Source: Sphaerochaeta associata
GTDB taxonomy: Bacteria; Spirochaetota; Spirochaetia; Sphaerochaetales; Sphaerochaetaceae
Direction: 5' to 3'
Length of the DNA: 64,000 nt
NCBI RefSeq assembly: GCF_022869165.1
Contig: NZ_CP094929.1
Span: 62,001-126,000 of the forward strand
The notes beneath the pieces were generated by a model that did no database searches, was not told the origin of the DNA, and worked only from the letters and a program-made list of their open reading frames with translations. A program made the translations under genes and the position numbers. How positions within the stretch are numbered: the stretch's first letter is position 1; each line of letters starts with the position of its first letter. Below, piece after piece: positions 1-8,984 of this stretch.

Positions 1-746
1 GCGGCCTCCTTCCTTATATATGTACCTATGCTGGGTTTCTGACGATGAGAGCCTGCGAGCAGATGCGCACCTTCGTCTCTTATCCGAACCTCAAGGTTCG
101 GTTTGTCGGAGCCAACGGAGGTCTGCACGGGGGCAACCGTGAAGGGGTTTCCCATCAGTTCATCGAGGATGTAGGCATTCTCAGGGGTATGCCGAACTTC
201 ACCATCCTCTGTCCGGCCGACGGAGGACAGGTGTATGAGGCGATGCTGGCAAGTGCCGATATCGACGGGCCTGTCTACATTCGCATCGGCAGCGGCCGTG
301 AGGACAAGGTGTTCCCCGACGGAACCCCGTTCCCTATGGGAAAAATCCGCACCCTCGTAGATGAAGGAAACGATGTAGCCCTGCTTGCCCATGGGTTTGT
401 GCTGGGTCGCGTCCTTGAGGCCGCCAAGAAGCTCAAGGAGGAAGGCATCAAGGCCAAGGTGGTTGAGGTGGCTACGATCAAGCCGTTGGACAAGGAAGGA
501 CTTGCAGAAGTCCTGAACGCCACCGGTTGTGCGGTGACTGTGGAGGACCATACGATCATCAACGGTCTCGGTAGTGCCGTCGCCGAGGTGATCGCAGAGG
601 GAGCCCCGGCACACCTGATCCGTCTTGGACTGCAGGATGTCTACGGGGAGTCCGGGTTCCCCGAGGAGCTGCTTGATGCCTATGGCATGCGCGTTGAAGA
701 TATTGTCAGCGCAGCCAAAAAGGCCATGTCACGGAAAAAACTGTAA
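1..746 (+). CDS. Transketolase, C-terminal subunit (5' end outside window)
   Basis: The frame is open to the left edge, so the start lies outside; about 247 residues are visible. Residues such as TYAGFLTMRACEQMRT and GGLHGGNREGVSHQFIED belong to the pyrimidine-binding domain of transketolase, and the last ~120 residues (ILAHGFVLG-like segment, VEVATIKPLD, VEDHTIINGLGSAV) form the transketolase C-terminal domain. In many bacteria transketolase is split into N and C subunits; the length to the stop fits the C subunit (about 310 aa), so the N subunit should lie just upstream. The enzyme is a cytoplasmic TPP-dependent two-carbon transferase. The downstream TRAP transporter and transaldolase, on the same strand, suggest a dedicated catabolic operon rather than only housekeeping pentose-phosphate chemistry; the true substrate is not visible. 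Confidence 0.9.
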   Translation, partial: GLLPYICTYAGFLTMRACEQMRTFVSYPNLKVRFVGANGGLHGGNREGVSHQFIEDVGILRGMPNFTILCPADGGQVYEAMLASADIDGPVYIRIGSGREDKVFPDGTPFPMGKIRTLVDEGNDVALLAHGFVLGRVLEAAKKLKEEGIKAKVVEVATIKPLDKEGLAEVLNATGCAVTVEDHTIINGLGSAVAEVIAEGAPAHLIRLGLQDVYGESGFPEELLDAYGMRVEDIVSAAKKAMSRKKL

Positions 747-793
747 CGGTTTCCGGGTATACCGGAGTTCGTATAAAAAAGGAGAACATTGTT

Positions 794-1816
794 ATGAAGA
801 AAAGGATTATCGCATTACTGCTCGTTGTTTCCTTGGTTGGTGTGCTGTTTGCCGCAGGGCAGGCTGAAGCTAGCGGACCTACCGCCGCCAAACCCTTGGT
901 GCTCCGGTATGCGCACATGAACCCCGCTTCCAGCCCGAATGGACTGCAGGCAACCTACTTTGCCGACAAGATCGCCGAGAAGACCGGCGGCGCCATCAAG
1001 ATCGAGGTGTATCCTGCAAGCCAGCTTGGTTCCATTTCTGAAATGGCCGAGGCTGTATCCATGGGCTCGATCGCCATGCACCACAACACCTACGGAGGTC
1101 TTCAGCCCCTGCTCAACGACCTGGGCCTGTTTGACACCCCGTATCTGTATCGTGACGTCGACCACCTCTTGAAGGCCACCGATCCCGAGACCTCTCCGGC
1201 CTTGAAGGAACTGAACCAGAAGCTCATCGACACCAGAGGAGTGAGAATCCTTTACTCCTTCTATTTCGGTACCCGTGAGCTTACTGCAAACCACGCTGTC
1301 TACTCCCCCAAGGATTTGGCAGGCAAGAAAATCCGTGCCATTCCCTCTCCCATTTATCTGGCAGCGGTCGAAGGCATGGGTGCAGTAGCAGTGCCCATCG
1401 ACTGGGCTGAAGTCCCCGTGGCTCTTTCCACCGGCGTAGCCGACGGACAGGAGAACCCGGTAAGCACCTTGGTCACCAGCAATATCTACGAAGTGCAGAA
1501 GTTTGCCATGATGACCGACCATATCATGGGTTCCGAACCTGTGGTTATCAACGAGAAGGTCTGGCAGGGCTTGAGTGCCGAGCATAAGAAGATTTTTACC
1601 GAAGTGGCACGCGAGACCCGCGATTGGGCTTCCAACTATGTGCTGCAGAATGAGGCCAAGGATGTGCAGACCCTCAAGGACAAGGGCATGAAGATCATCA
1701 CCAAGGCAGACGGGCTGAAGGTTGATGAGTTCCGCGCCTCTGTTTCAAAAGTGGTGAATGATCGCTTCGGCGCTGCCTGGGGCAAGTACTATGAGATGAT
1801 TGCCGCTGTTAAGTAA
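794..1816 (+). CDS. TRAP transporter substrate-binding protein (DctP family)
   Basis: A 340-residue periplasmic solute receptor. It has an N-terminal signal peptide (KKR, hydrophobic core, then LFAAGQAEASG), followed by a DctP fold: LRYAHMNP near the mature N-terminus, KTGGAIKIEVYPASQLG, and the conserved segment ending in PVALSTGVADGQENP, typical of TRAP receptors that bind organic acids or sugar acids. A ribosome-binding site (AAAGGAG, about 780) precedes the ATG. The next two genes are the DctQ and DctM membrane subunits, so the three form a complete TRAP transporter. A perfect 12-bp hairpin follows the stop codon. The ligand cannot be read from the sequence; the neighbouring transketolase and transaldolase suggest a sugar or sugar-derived acid. 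Confidence 0.93.
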   Translation: MKKRIIALLLVVSLVGVLFAAGQAEASGPTAAKPLVLRYAHMNPASSPNGLQATYFADKIAEKTGGAIKIEVYPASQLGSISEMAEAVSMGSIAMHHNTYGGLQPLLNDLGLFDTPYLYRDVDHLLKATDPETSPALKELNQKLIDTRGVRILYSFYFGTRELTANHAVYSPKDLAGKKIRAIPSPIYLAAVEGMGAVAVPIDWAEVPVALSTGVADGQENPVSTLVTSNIYEVQKFAMMTDHIMGSEPVVINEKVWQGLSAEHKKIFTEVARETRDWASNYVLQNEAKDVQTLKDKGMKIITKADGLKVDEFRASVSKVVNDRFGAAWGKYYEMIAAVK

Positions 1817-1832
1817 GTATAAGTAACTGGTG

Positions 1833-1860
1833 GTGGATGGAAAGAAATCTTTCCATCCAC
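1833..1860 (+). other. Intercistronic hairpin after dctP
   Basis: A perfect 12-bp stem (GTGGATGGAAAG / CTTTCCATCCAC) with an AAAT loop lies 16 nt after the DctP stop. No T-run follows, so it is more likely a 3'-stabilising or partial-attenuation element, raising binding-protein mRNA over the permease mRNA, than a full terminator. Confidence 0.7.
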
Positions 1861-1892
1861 GCTCGCCCCTTCTATGAGCAAGGAACAATCCT

Positions 1893-2369
1893 ATGAACAA
1901 CCTCGCAAAAAAGGTGACCAAGGGATATCAGGCGGTGGCAGTGGTTTTCCTGCTGGTACTGTTTCTTTCGGTCTTCATCCAGATTATCATGCGCAACGTA
2001 TTCCATGCAGGCTCTATTCAGCTGGAGGAACTTGCCCGGGTTTCTTTGGTCTCCTTGGTATTTCTCATGATTCCTGTTCTCACCTTTGAAAAGAAGCACA
2101 TCATCGTCGATATCGTGCTCCTCTATCTACCCAAGCAGGCAAAGAAGTGGGTTGGTGTGGTCACCCAACTTCTGGTCATGTGCTTCGGCATCTACGTACT
2201 GTGGGCGATTGCAACCATCATGGAGCGCAACTGGAGTGTCAGGACTCCTGCGCTGAATATGCCCAACGTTGTATTCTACATTCCCATCACCTTGGGGATT
2301 TTCGCAATGACAGTCCTCTCCCTTCTGGGAGTCTGGATGTCTATCAGTGGAAAGGAGGAAGAGGTATGA
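1893..2369 (+). CDS. TRAP transporter small permease (DctQ family)
   Basis: A 158-residue membrane protein with four predicted transmembrane segments (about residues 12-35, 48-65, 85-110 and 125-148). The pattern QIIMRNVFHAGSIQLEELARVS matches the conserved DctQ region around the first cytoplasmic loop, and the length is typical. Its TGA overlaps the ATG of the next gene (2366-2369), implying translational coupling with the large permease. It forms the membrane complex with DctM and works with the DctP receptor, driven by an ion gradient rather than ATP. Confidence 0.9.
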   Translation: MNNLAKKVTKGYQAVAVVFLLVLFLSVFIQIIMRNVFHAGSIQLEELARVSLVSLVFLMIPVLTFEKKHIIVDIVLLYLPKQAKKWVGVVTQLLVMCFGIYVLWAIATIMERNWSVRTPALNMPNVVFYIPITLGIFAMTVLSLLGVWMSISGKEEEV

Positions 2370-3652
2370 GCGGTTCCTTGGTGATTATTCTTTTTCTCTT
2401 TCTGCTTGCCACCGGACTTCCCATCGCCGTAAGCATGGGCATTCCCTCGGCTCTCTATCTGATGATGGCAAACATCCCTCCAAGCCAGCTGATCCAGCGC
2501 ATGGTTACCAGTCTCAACTCCTTTCCAATGCTTGCCGTTCCCTTGTTCATCCTTGCCGCCGGCATGATGAACAGCTCGGGGATCACCGAGCGTCTGTTTG
2601 AATTTGCCAAGCTGTTGGTCGGTAGGATGAAGGGAGGCTTGGCCCAGGTCAACATTGTCGCCTCCTTGATCTTCAGCGGCATCAGCGGTGCGGCCCTGGC
2701 CGACGTAGGCGGGCTTGGAAACATCGAGATCGAGGCGATGGACAAGCAGAACTATCCCCGCACCCACTCAGCGGCCATTACGGCAGCCTCTGCAGTAATC
2801 GGTCCGATCTTCCCTCCTTCCATCCCTCTTATCATCTATGGAGCAGCCGCCGAAACCTCCTCGATGCGCCTGCTGATCGCCGGGGTTCTTCCCGCCCTGG
2901 TCATTGCCATGGCATTGATGATACAGGTAGCTTTCTTCGCCCGCAAATTCAATTACCCCCGTGGTGTGGACCGTAAATTTTCTTTCTCTGAGATCAAAGC
3001 AATCACCAAGCGCGGCCTTCCCTCCATGTTGATGCCTGTCATCATGATGGGCGGCATGCTTTCAGGCTGGTTCAGTCCGACCGAGGTTGCTGCCATTGCA
3101 GTGGCTTACGCCATCGTGCTGAGCCTGGCTTACAAAGAGCTGACGTTTGCTTCGTTTATCAATAACTGTATTGAAACACTGCGATCGACGGCGAGCGTCT
3201 TGTTCATCGTCGCCTCGGCAGCCATATTCGCCTGGGTTCTCACCGTAGAGCAGATGCCTCAGCAGGTTTCGGCGCTCATGCTCAGCATCTCTGACAATCC
3301 GATCATCCTGCTCATGCTCGCCAATGTGATTCTCCTGATCGCCGGCATGTTCCTTGAGTCCACCGCCGCCATCATGATCCTGACCCCGATCCTGCTGCCT
3401 CCTTTGGTGGCTGCAGGGGTGGATCCGGTTCACTTCGGCCTGGTGATGGTGTTCAACCTGATGATCGGCATGATCACCCCGCCGGTGGGTATGAGCGTAT
3501 ACATGCTCAGTCCCATCGTGGACCTGCCTGTAGGGAAGGTGTTCAAGGCGGTTCTTCCGTACTTGGCTTCATTGCTGGCCGCCTTGGTTATCCTGACGTA
3601 TGTTCCGCAGATTTCCCTGTGGCTCCCCAATCTTGTTTTCGCTTCGAGGTAA
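2366..3652 (+). CDS. TRAP transporter large permease (DctM family)
   Basis: 428 residues with about 12 hydrophobic segments. The open frame extends upstream, but the ATG at 2366 overlaps the DctQ stop (ATGA), is preceded by AAAGGAGGAAGAG, and gives the usual DctM length and N-terminus (MSGSLVIILFLFLLATGLPI). Conserved DctM segments are visible: PMLAVPLFILAAGMMN, the glycine-rich IFSGISGAALADVGGLG, PPSIPLIIYG, and MITPPVGMSVYML near the C-terminus. It is the translocation subunit of the TRAP system encoded with the preceding two genes. Confidence 0.93.
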   Translation: MSGSLVIILFLFLLATGLPIAVSMGIPSALYLMMANIPPSQLIQRMVTSLNSFPMLAVPLFILAAGMMNSSGITERLFEFAKLLVGRMKGGLAQVNIVASLIFSGISGAALADVGGLGNIEIEAMDKQNYPRTHSAAITAASAVIGPIFPPSIPLIIYGAAAETSSMRLLIAGVLPALVIAMALMIQVAFFARKFNYPRGVDRKFSFSEIKAITKRGLPSMLMPVIMMGGMLSGWFSPTEVAAIAVAYAIVLSLAYKELTFASFINNCIETLRSTASVLFIVASAAIFAWVLTVEQMPQQVSALMLSISDNPIILLMLANVILLIAGMFLESTAAIMILTPILLPPLVAAGVDPVHFGLVMVFNLMIGMITPPVGMSVYMLSPIVDLPVGKVFKAVLPYLASLLAALVILTYVPQISLWLPNLVFASR

Positions 3653-3655
3653 TCT

Positions 3656-4708
3656 ATGAGCAAATCTTATTTTCACCGTGTACATGAACAGACTCGCACC
3701 CGGTTTTGGATCAATAATCCAACCCTTGAGCAGGCAAGGCTTGCCATCGAGGCCGGAGCGATTGGGTGTACCACCAATCCAAGCTATGTCTCCAAGCTCT
3801 TCAGTAGTGAAGAGGATTTGAGAGTGGTGAACAGGGCGATCGACTTGCTGCTCCCCTATGAGAAGAACGACTCGATTGTAGCGTCGAAGGTGCAGCAGAT
3901 GATGGTAGCCCGGCTTGCGGATGTGTTTCTTCCGCTCTATACAAGAAGCGGGGGCAAGGAAGGGTTGGTAACCATCCAAGGCGATCCGTTTGCCGAGACC
4001 GATACCTCCCTCATCATTGAGGAAGGTCTTGAGAATCGAAAAATCGGAGAGAATGTCTGCATCAAGATTCCGGTGACCACCTGGGGCATCGAGGCCATCA
4101 GTGCAATGGTTGAGCGCGATATTCCCACCATGGCCACCGAGGTGATGGGGCTCTCCCAGGCTGTCTCGATTTGCGAGGAGTACCAAAGGGTGAGCAGAAA
4201 GAGCGGTAAAACGCCTCCGTTCTTTGTTACGCATATCACCGGCATCCTGGATGACCACTTCAAGCGGGTCATCAAGGCGAACAATCTGAAACTCGATGAA
4301 AAGCTGGTAAAATATGCAGGGCTCTCCATTGCCAAGAAAGAGTATGAGCTGCTCAAGAGCCGTAACTACCCCGGCATCATGATTGGAGGCGGGGCACGCA
4401 AGCTGGAGGACTTCACCGAACTGGTCGGCGGGGACCTGCACATCACCATCAACTGGACGGGAACCGCCGAGACGCTCATTGAAGCGGATATGCAGGCTGT
4501 CAGTCGTATCGAGGAGAATTTGAGCGATGATGAGATGCAGCTTCTCAAGGATCAACTTCCCGACTATGGGCGGGCCTTGGACGTCGATGGGATGCAGGTG
4601 GATGAGTACTACGACTACGGCGGTGTCGAGCTGTTCAGGACTTCCTTCCAGAAGGGATGGAATGAGTTGCTTGCCTTGATCGCTCAACGCAGGAGAAATG
4701 CAGAATAA
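3656..4708 (+). CDS. Transaldolase family protein
   Basis: 350 residues. The motif GAIGCTTNPS near residue 37 matches the transaldolase TTNP signature, and NVCIKIPVTTWGIEAI near residue 130 carries the KIPVT lysine that forms the Schiff base in class I transaldolases and fructose-6-phosphate aldolases. Length is close to classical transaldolases rather than the 220-residue FSA type, but the body diverges from TalB as I know it, so the exact substrate is open. It starts 3 nt after the DctM stop with a GAGG ribosome-binding site, and shares one base with the next start (TAATG). With the upstream transketolase it would handle C3/C2 transfer from the imported compound. Confidence 0.85.
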   Translation: MSKSYFHRVHEQTRTRFWINNPTLEQARLAIEAGAIGCTTNPSYVSKLFSSEEDLRVVNRAIDLLLPYEKNDSIVASKVQQMMVARLADVFLPLYTRSGGKEGLVTIQGDPFAETDTSLIIEEGLENRKIGENVCIKIPVTTWGIEAISAMVERDIPTMATEVMGLSQAVSICEEYQRVSRKSGKTPPFFVTHITGILDDHFKRVIKANNLKLDEKLVKYAGLSIAKKEYELLKSRNYPGIMIGGGARKLEDFTELVGGDLHITINWTGTAETLIEADMQAVSRIEENLSDDEMQLLKDQLPDYGRALDVDGMQVDEYYDYGGVELFRTSFQKGWNELLALIAQRRRNAE

Positions 4709-5046
4709 TGGATGCAAAACATCGGGGAAGCCTCACTACGGATAAACGGGTCAGCAGGGCGAAGGGGATCGATCGAGTAACCCTTACCTACGACAAGGAC
4801 AATATGATGTGTTACTTCTACCTTGAGAAGGGTTCGAAGCTTGAGATGCATACTCATGTACAGAGCCAAAGCGGTATTGTCATCAAGGGACATATTCACT
4901 TCATCAAAGGGGATGGACAGATCCTTGACCTGCATGCCGGTGATGCCTACTACTTTGCCTCCAACGACCCCCACGGTTCGAACATCCTCGAGGATACCGA
5001 GCTGATCGAGTGTTTTGCTCCCTCACGGGACGATTACAAGGACTGA
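4708..5046 (+). CDS. Cupin-domain protein
   Basis: 112 residues forming one cupin barrel: motif 1 is around MHTHVQSQSGIVIKGHIHF (two His as possible metal ligands) and motif 2 around LHAGDAYYFASNDPHGS. The ATG overlaps the transaldolase stop by one base, so it is the last gene of the TRAP/transaldolase operon. Small cupins in such operons are often sugar isomerases, mutarotases or sensors; nothing here separates these. No signal peptide, so cytoplasmic. Confidence 0.8.
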   Translation: MDAKHRGSLTTDKRVSRAKGIDRVTLTYDKDNMMCYFYLEKGSKLEMHTHVQSQSGIVIKGHIHFIKGDGQILDLHAGDAYYFASNDPHGSNILEDTELIECFAPSRDDYKD

Positions 5047-5058
5047 GTACAACCTTTC

Positions 5059-5087
5059 TTGCTTTCGGAACAAGGTGTTGGTATGAT
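5059..5087 (+). promoter_or_regulatory. Sigma-70 type promoter for the GntR gene
   Basis: TTGCTT (5059-5064), 17-bp spacer, TATGAT (5082-5087), with expected transcription start near 5094 and an AGGGGGGTG ribosome-binding region before the ATG at 5120. It indicates that the regulator is also transcribed separately from the upstream operon. Confidence 0.6.
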
Positions 5088-5119
5088 AGGTGTGCTAATC
5101 TTTAGGGGGGTGCTTTCTC

Positions 5120-5824
5120 ATGGAAGACATATTCGCAGTCCGCGAGGCTCGGCCTTCAGCGGTTGAAGGGGTGATTGAGAAGATCAAGGCCCTGTTGATC
5201 GAACAAAAACTCTCCCCCGGGGATATGATTCCCAATGAGATCTCCCTTGCAGAAAGCCTGAAGGTTGGAAGGGGTACGGTGCGTGAGGCACTGAAGATTC
5301 TTTCCGCCTACGGGGTGGTGGAAATCAAGCAGGGGTATGGTACCTACGTCTCCAGTGCCTCGAACAAGCGGCTCTTCGACCCCCAGCTCTTTCAGATTCT
5401 GGTCCAGGACAGGGACTACAAGTCCCTCACCCAGGTCAGGCAGCTGCTTGAGGAAGGCATTGTGAAGCTTGTCATTGAGAGCGCAAGCGATGAGGAGCTT
5501 GTCCTGCTCGATCAGACGATGCAGAAGTTCCAGACCGAGCTGGCAAAACCCGATGCCTCGGCCCAGCATGCGGGCTCGCTGGATTTACGCTATCACCGCC
5601 TGCTTGCACGCTTTTCGCACAACAGCATTGTGGAGAACATCTATAACTTCGTCATCGAGCTCTTCACCAAGACAATCAATCCGATTCATATCGGTGTCGA
5701 TGAGGTTCACCAGCGCCTGCATCAAGCAATCATAGACCGAAATACGGACAAGGCGGTAGAGGCTGTCAGGGAGCACACCGCCATCTGGATTTCCGGCTAC
5801 GAGGCGGCGCATAAAGTCGTCTAA
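5120..5824 (+). CDS. GntR family regulator, FCD (FadR) subfamily
   Basis: 234 residues. The N-terminal winged helix is clear: LSPGDMIPNEISLAESLKVG followed by RGTVREALKILSAYGVVEIK and GYGTYV (residues ~30-77). The C-terminal ~140 residues are an all-helical FCD ligand domain with the D...H...H pattern expected for metal-assisted acid binding (LDLRYHRLLARFSHN, then HQRLHQAI and REHTAIW). Its position after the TRAP/transaldolase operon suggests it represses that operon in response to the imported acid or an intermediate; this is inference. The 3' end overlaps by two bases the convergent gene that stops at 5821. Confidence 0.9.
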   Translation: MEDIFAVREARPSAVEGVIEKIKALLIEQKLSPGDMIPNEISLAESLKVGRGTVREALKILSAYGVVEIKQGYGTYVSSASNKRLFDPQLFQILVQDRDYKSLTQVRQLLEEGIVKLVIESASDEELVLLDQTMQKFQTELAKPDASAQHAGSLDLRYHRLLARFSHNSIVENIYNFVIELFTKTINPIHIGVDEVHQRLHQAIIDRNTDKAVEAVREHTAIWISGYEAAHKVV

Positions 5825-8760
5825 GGCAACAGTACCACCCCTTCTCCCTTGAAACCGTTCACCTTGATGGTGAGGTTCTCACTGCTTCGGGCATGGATGA
5901 AGTGCTCGGTCTCGTCATATATGTCCAATTGCTTCAACTTCTCAAGCTCAAGTCTACCCGAGCGGTGGTCAGGATTGATGGTCAGGTACATACAGCCCAG
6001 GCTGGTCATGTTCTGGAAGAAGTGCGTTCCCTGGCTGGGTTCGACTTGAAAGCCTCTGAGTCCGGTTTCGATGATTACCTTGGACCTTGAGATCTGCGAC
6101 CAGGTTACCGGGATTCCCAGCCACGGGTCGCAGCTGCCCAGCCTGCCTGCCACCAAGAGCGCATAATCTTTTTCAGCAAGCACCATCTGGGCGTTGAGCT
6201 TGTCCAACTCCTTTGCCATATCCTTCATGTGCGAGGCATCGAAGCGGTCGACCTTAAGATAGATCAAATCCTGGATGTCCTCGATTTTCCCGTTTCCCAT
6301 CACGACCGTCGAGTAGATGGCTGCCGCTTCCTTTTCCTGATCGGTAATGGAGACGTCGCTCTCTTCGTTTCCTGCTGCGATGGGTCTGATTTGCAGCAGG
6401 CTGAACTCCTGTTTCTTGGGAGCCTTTCGGTTGAGGTTGACGGCGAACTCGATTTCAACAGGCTTGCCCATCGCCTGTGTCCCCAGGGTCAGTACATCCT
6501 TGACGATGCTTGCCAGGGGGAAAGCGTCATACTTGAGCACCCCGTTGAAGGTGATGACCTTCTGGCCTTCGGCCCGGACCGACTCGCTGAGCGTTCCGTT
6601 TTGCATATCGAAGGTGCTTGCGATGTATTTCAGTGCCTCAGGATGCTTTTGCGCCTCTTCGAGTTCGAGAAGTTCCAGATTCTCCAGCCCTCCCACGTCC
6701 AAGGGATGGTAACCGTGTTCCAGGTTCAGTGCATAGAACGTATGCTGGCTGCTTGTCTGGTCTCCGCCCAGAAATTGTGCGGGCCGCTTCGGATGGGTGG
6801 GAGAGAAACGCAAGGACGAGCCGTTGTCCACCACCGACTTGCCGAAGCCGAAGCTCAGCATTGCCACCCCGTCCTCGGGCTTTTCCCCGCCAAGTGGATA
6901 GTAGTTCAAGGACCGGGCGACTCCGCTGATGTTTGGATACCAGTATGAGCCGTGCTCGCTGCCGATGACCTGCTGGATGATGACTGCCATTTTCTCATCC
7001 TCCAACATATGTTCGGTGGCTTTCAGGTACTCTTTTGCACTTCTGAAATAGGTGGAAGCCCATACAGCACGGACTGCGTCACACAACTCCTCGAGCCTCT
7101 TTTGGTCATCACCCACATTGGGAAGCATGCAGGTCTCATAGACTCCGGCAAAGGGTTGGTAGTGGGAGTCCTCCAAAAGACTGGATGAACGTACGCAAAT
7201 CGGTTGGTGGATGACCTGGATGATCTCTGCAAAATTGAGCACCAGATCTGGCTGCAGGGGCTTGGAGAGGAATACTTTCAAAAGCGTTTCATCCGGCAAA
7301 TCCGCTGTGGTGATGTCCTTGAGGTTGTTTTCCTCGATGAACTGGGTGAATTGGTCGGTGGTGACCACGACGGTGCGGGGGATGGAAAGGTAGACTTCAG
7401 GGTATTTGGCTTGGAGCTTCGCCGCTCTGAGGACCATGTCTATGAAGGCAAGACCTCGGCCTTTACCTCCAAGAGAACCTCCTCCGATCCGGCTGAAAAA
7501 GAGGGTCTCGTCGTAGTTGTTCCTGCTGAACTGGGCGATGACGCCTTTGGTTCTCTCGCTCCGATAGGTCCTGATGATTTCGATGAGTTCCTGCTGCACC
7601 TTCTTTGCACTTCCGTGCCGGGGTATCTGTAAATCCTTGATTCTTGCCGCCAGGGTATAGAGGCTCTGGGCCCTGAGCCAGCGGGAGAACTCATTGCGGC
7701 GACAGTGGTAGTCGAAACTCTCCTCGGGAATGGAGGGAAGGAGCCGCTGCAGGTCCCGCATGGTTTCGGCTCGGGCGATCTCCTCCATGGTCTTTGGGTC
7801 GCGGAAGATGAAAGGCCCGAAGCCATAGTGACTGGTCATGAATCTGTTTAATTCAAACAACAGGGAGGAGCTGTTCTTCCAGATGAAGTTGGCGCCGCTG
7901 TCCTCGGCCATATCGCGGGAGTTTGCATCGCTGCTTTGTATCAGGATTGGGATTTCAGGATCCTGCTTGAGGACCAGCTGCGTCAGCTCAAGACCGGCAT
8001 ACTTGTCCTGTTCCCCGCTTTTAAGGTAGGACATGTCGGTGATGACTCCCAAAATGTTGTGCCGATAGGTGGTGTACAGCCCGATCGCCTCTTCAAAGGT
8101 CCTTGCAAGCACGATTTTGGGTCGACCGCGCATTCGCAGCGTCTTGCCCCAGTTATTCAGCGCTTCCAAAATGGCTGAACGGTTCTGCTGGATGAGGCAG
8201 GTGTACATCATGGGCAGGTAGGAGGAGTAGAAGCGGATCGAATCCTCGACAAGAATGATGACTTGGACATCGGCTTCCTTGGTGTCGTGGTCGAGGTTCA
8301 TCCGGTCCTCCACCAACTTGATCATGGCCAGGAATATGGTGGGATCGCCCTGCCAATAGAAGAAATAGTCGATGTCCTTGCAGTCCGAACCCTTGATGAG
8401 CTTGTTGCGCCGGTGGCTTGATGAGGGGGAGAGGGCGATGACCGGCATGTCTTTATCCAACGCCTTGATGGAGGAGGCCAGCTGTTCCACCGACTCCGGA
8501 CCGAGGTCGAGCATGGTGATGACAAGCTCGAACTTGCGCTCGGCGATGAGCTTGAGTGCCTCTTCCCCGGTGCTTGTGTGGGTGATTTTCGGAGGGTTGT
8601 TCAAGCCGAGCTGGGTGTACTCCAGATACAGCTCCTCTTCCACCCGTCCGTCCTCCTCAAGCAGGAAGCGGTCGTAGTCATTGCAGATGAGCAATACGTT
8701 GTAGATATGTTTCAGCATCAGGTTGCTGAAGGGCAGCCAGGTTGGGTCGAGGGTATACAT
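5821..8760 (-). CDS. Receiver-like/PEP-synthase ATP-grasp domain protein
   Basis: About 979 residues from the ATG at 8760; an in-frame TTG at 8805 is possible, but neither start has a good ribosome-binding site. Residues ~20-140 (YNVLLICNDYDRFLLEEDGR..., ELVITMLDLG, MPVIALSPSS) and ~165-320 (VIILVEDSIRFYSSYLPMMY..., GVITDMSYLKSG, PILIQSS) look like two receiver-fold modules. Residues ~430-900 resemble the ATP-binding domain of PEP synthase/PPDK (GGGSLGGKGRGLAFID, ICVRSSSLLEDSHYQPFAGVYET). The swivelling phosphohistidine domain and PEP/pyruvate barrel are absent, so it should not make PEP. Such proteins are known as 'PEP/pyruvate-binding domain' proteins in Bacteroidetes and spirochaetes; the function is undefined. 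Cytoplasmic, monocistronic, convergent with the GntR gene. Confidence 0.8.
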   Translation of the reverse strand: MYTLDPTWLPFSNLMLKHIYNVLLICNDYDRFLLEEDGRVEEELYLEYTQLGLNNPPKITHTSTGEEALKLIAERKFELVITMLDLGPESVEQLASSIKALDKDMPVIALSPSSSHRRNKLIKGSDCKDIDYFFYWQGDPTIFLAMIKLVEDRMNLDHDTKEADVQVIILVEDSIRFYSSYLPMMYTCLIQQNRSAILEALNNWGKTLRMRGRPKIVLARTFEEAIGLYTTYRHNILGVITDMSYLKSGEQDKYAGLELTQLVLKQDPEIPILIQSSDANSRDMAEDSGANFIWKNSSSLLFELNRFMTSHYGFGPFIFRDPKTMEEIARAETMRDLQRLLPSIPEESFDYHCRRNEFSRWLRAQSLYTLAARIKDLQIPRHGSAKKVQQELIEIIRTYRSERTKGVIAQFSRNNYDETLFFSRIGGGSLGGKGRGLAFIDMVLRAAKLQAKYPEVYLSIPRTVVVTTDQFTQFIEENNLKDITTADLPDETLLKVFLSKPLQPDLVLNFAEIIQVIHQPICVRSSSLLEDSHYQPFAGVYETCMLPNVGDDQKRLEELCDAVRAVWASTYFRSAKEYLKATEHMLEDEKMAVIIQQVIGSEHGSYWYPNISGVARSLNYYPLGGEKPEDGVAMLSFGFGKSVVDNGSSLRFSPTHPKRPAQFLGGDQTSSQHTFYALNLEHGYHPLDVGGLENLELLELEEAQKHPEALKYIASTFDMQNGTLSESVRAEGQKVITFNGVLKYDAFPLASIVKDVLTLGTQAMGKPVEIEFAVNLNRKAPKKQEFSLLQIRPIAAGNEESDVSITDQEKEAAAIYSTVVMGNGKIEDIQDLIYLKVDRFDASHMKDMAKELDKLNAQMVLAEKDYALLVAGRLGSCDPWLGIPVTWSQISRSKVIIETGLRGFQVEPSQGTHFFQNMTSLGCMYLTINPDHRSGRLELEKLKQLDIYDETEHFIHARSSENLTIKVNGFKGEGVVLLP

Positions 8761-8903
8761 AGCAAGTAGTGTAGCATGAGCGCCTGGTTTTGGATAGAAT
8801 TTCAAAGTCTGCTGAAAGTTGATTAAAAATTCAAAATATATACATTAATTTGAACAATCAAGTAATATAAAATTAAATACTAACGTTTAACTCAATTTAA
8901 AGA

Positions 8904-8932
8904 TTGACAGATTGAAATGGCGGGTTTAGTCT
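8904..8932 (+). promoter_or_regulatory. Promoter of gdhA
   Basis: A consensus TTGACA (8904-8909), 17-bp spacer, TAGTCT (8927-8932). Transcription should begin near 8939, directly before a small stem-loop (AGCTAC/GTAGCT, 8942-8960), which would sit at the 5' end of the mRNA. The AT-rich stretch 8815-8900 upstream could act as an UP element. Confidence 0.7.
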
Positions 8933-8984
8933 TTTTAGACAAGCTACGTGTGTTGTAGCTGAGTTGAAGGAGATAAACCCAAGT

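Noticed and set aside
3569-4717. 382-codon minus-strand frame over the transaldolase
   Set aside because: Shadow frame; the plus strand holds the TTNP and KIPVT motifs.
8964-8984. TTG start for glutamate dehydrogenase
   Set aside because: It overlaps the AAGGAG site that serves the ATG at 8985.
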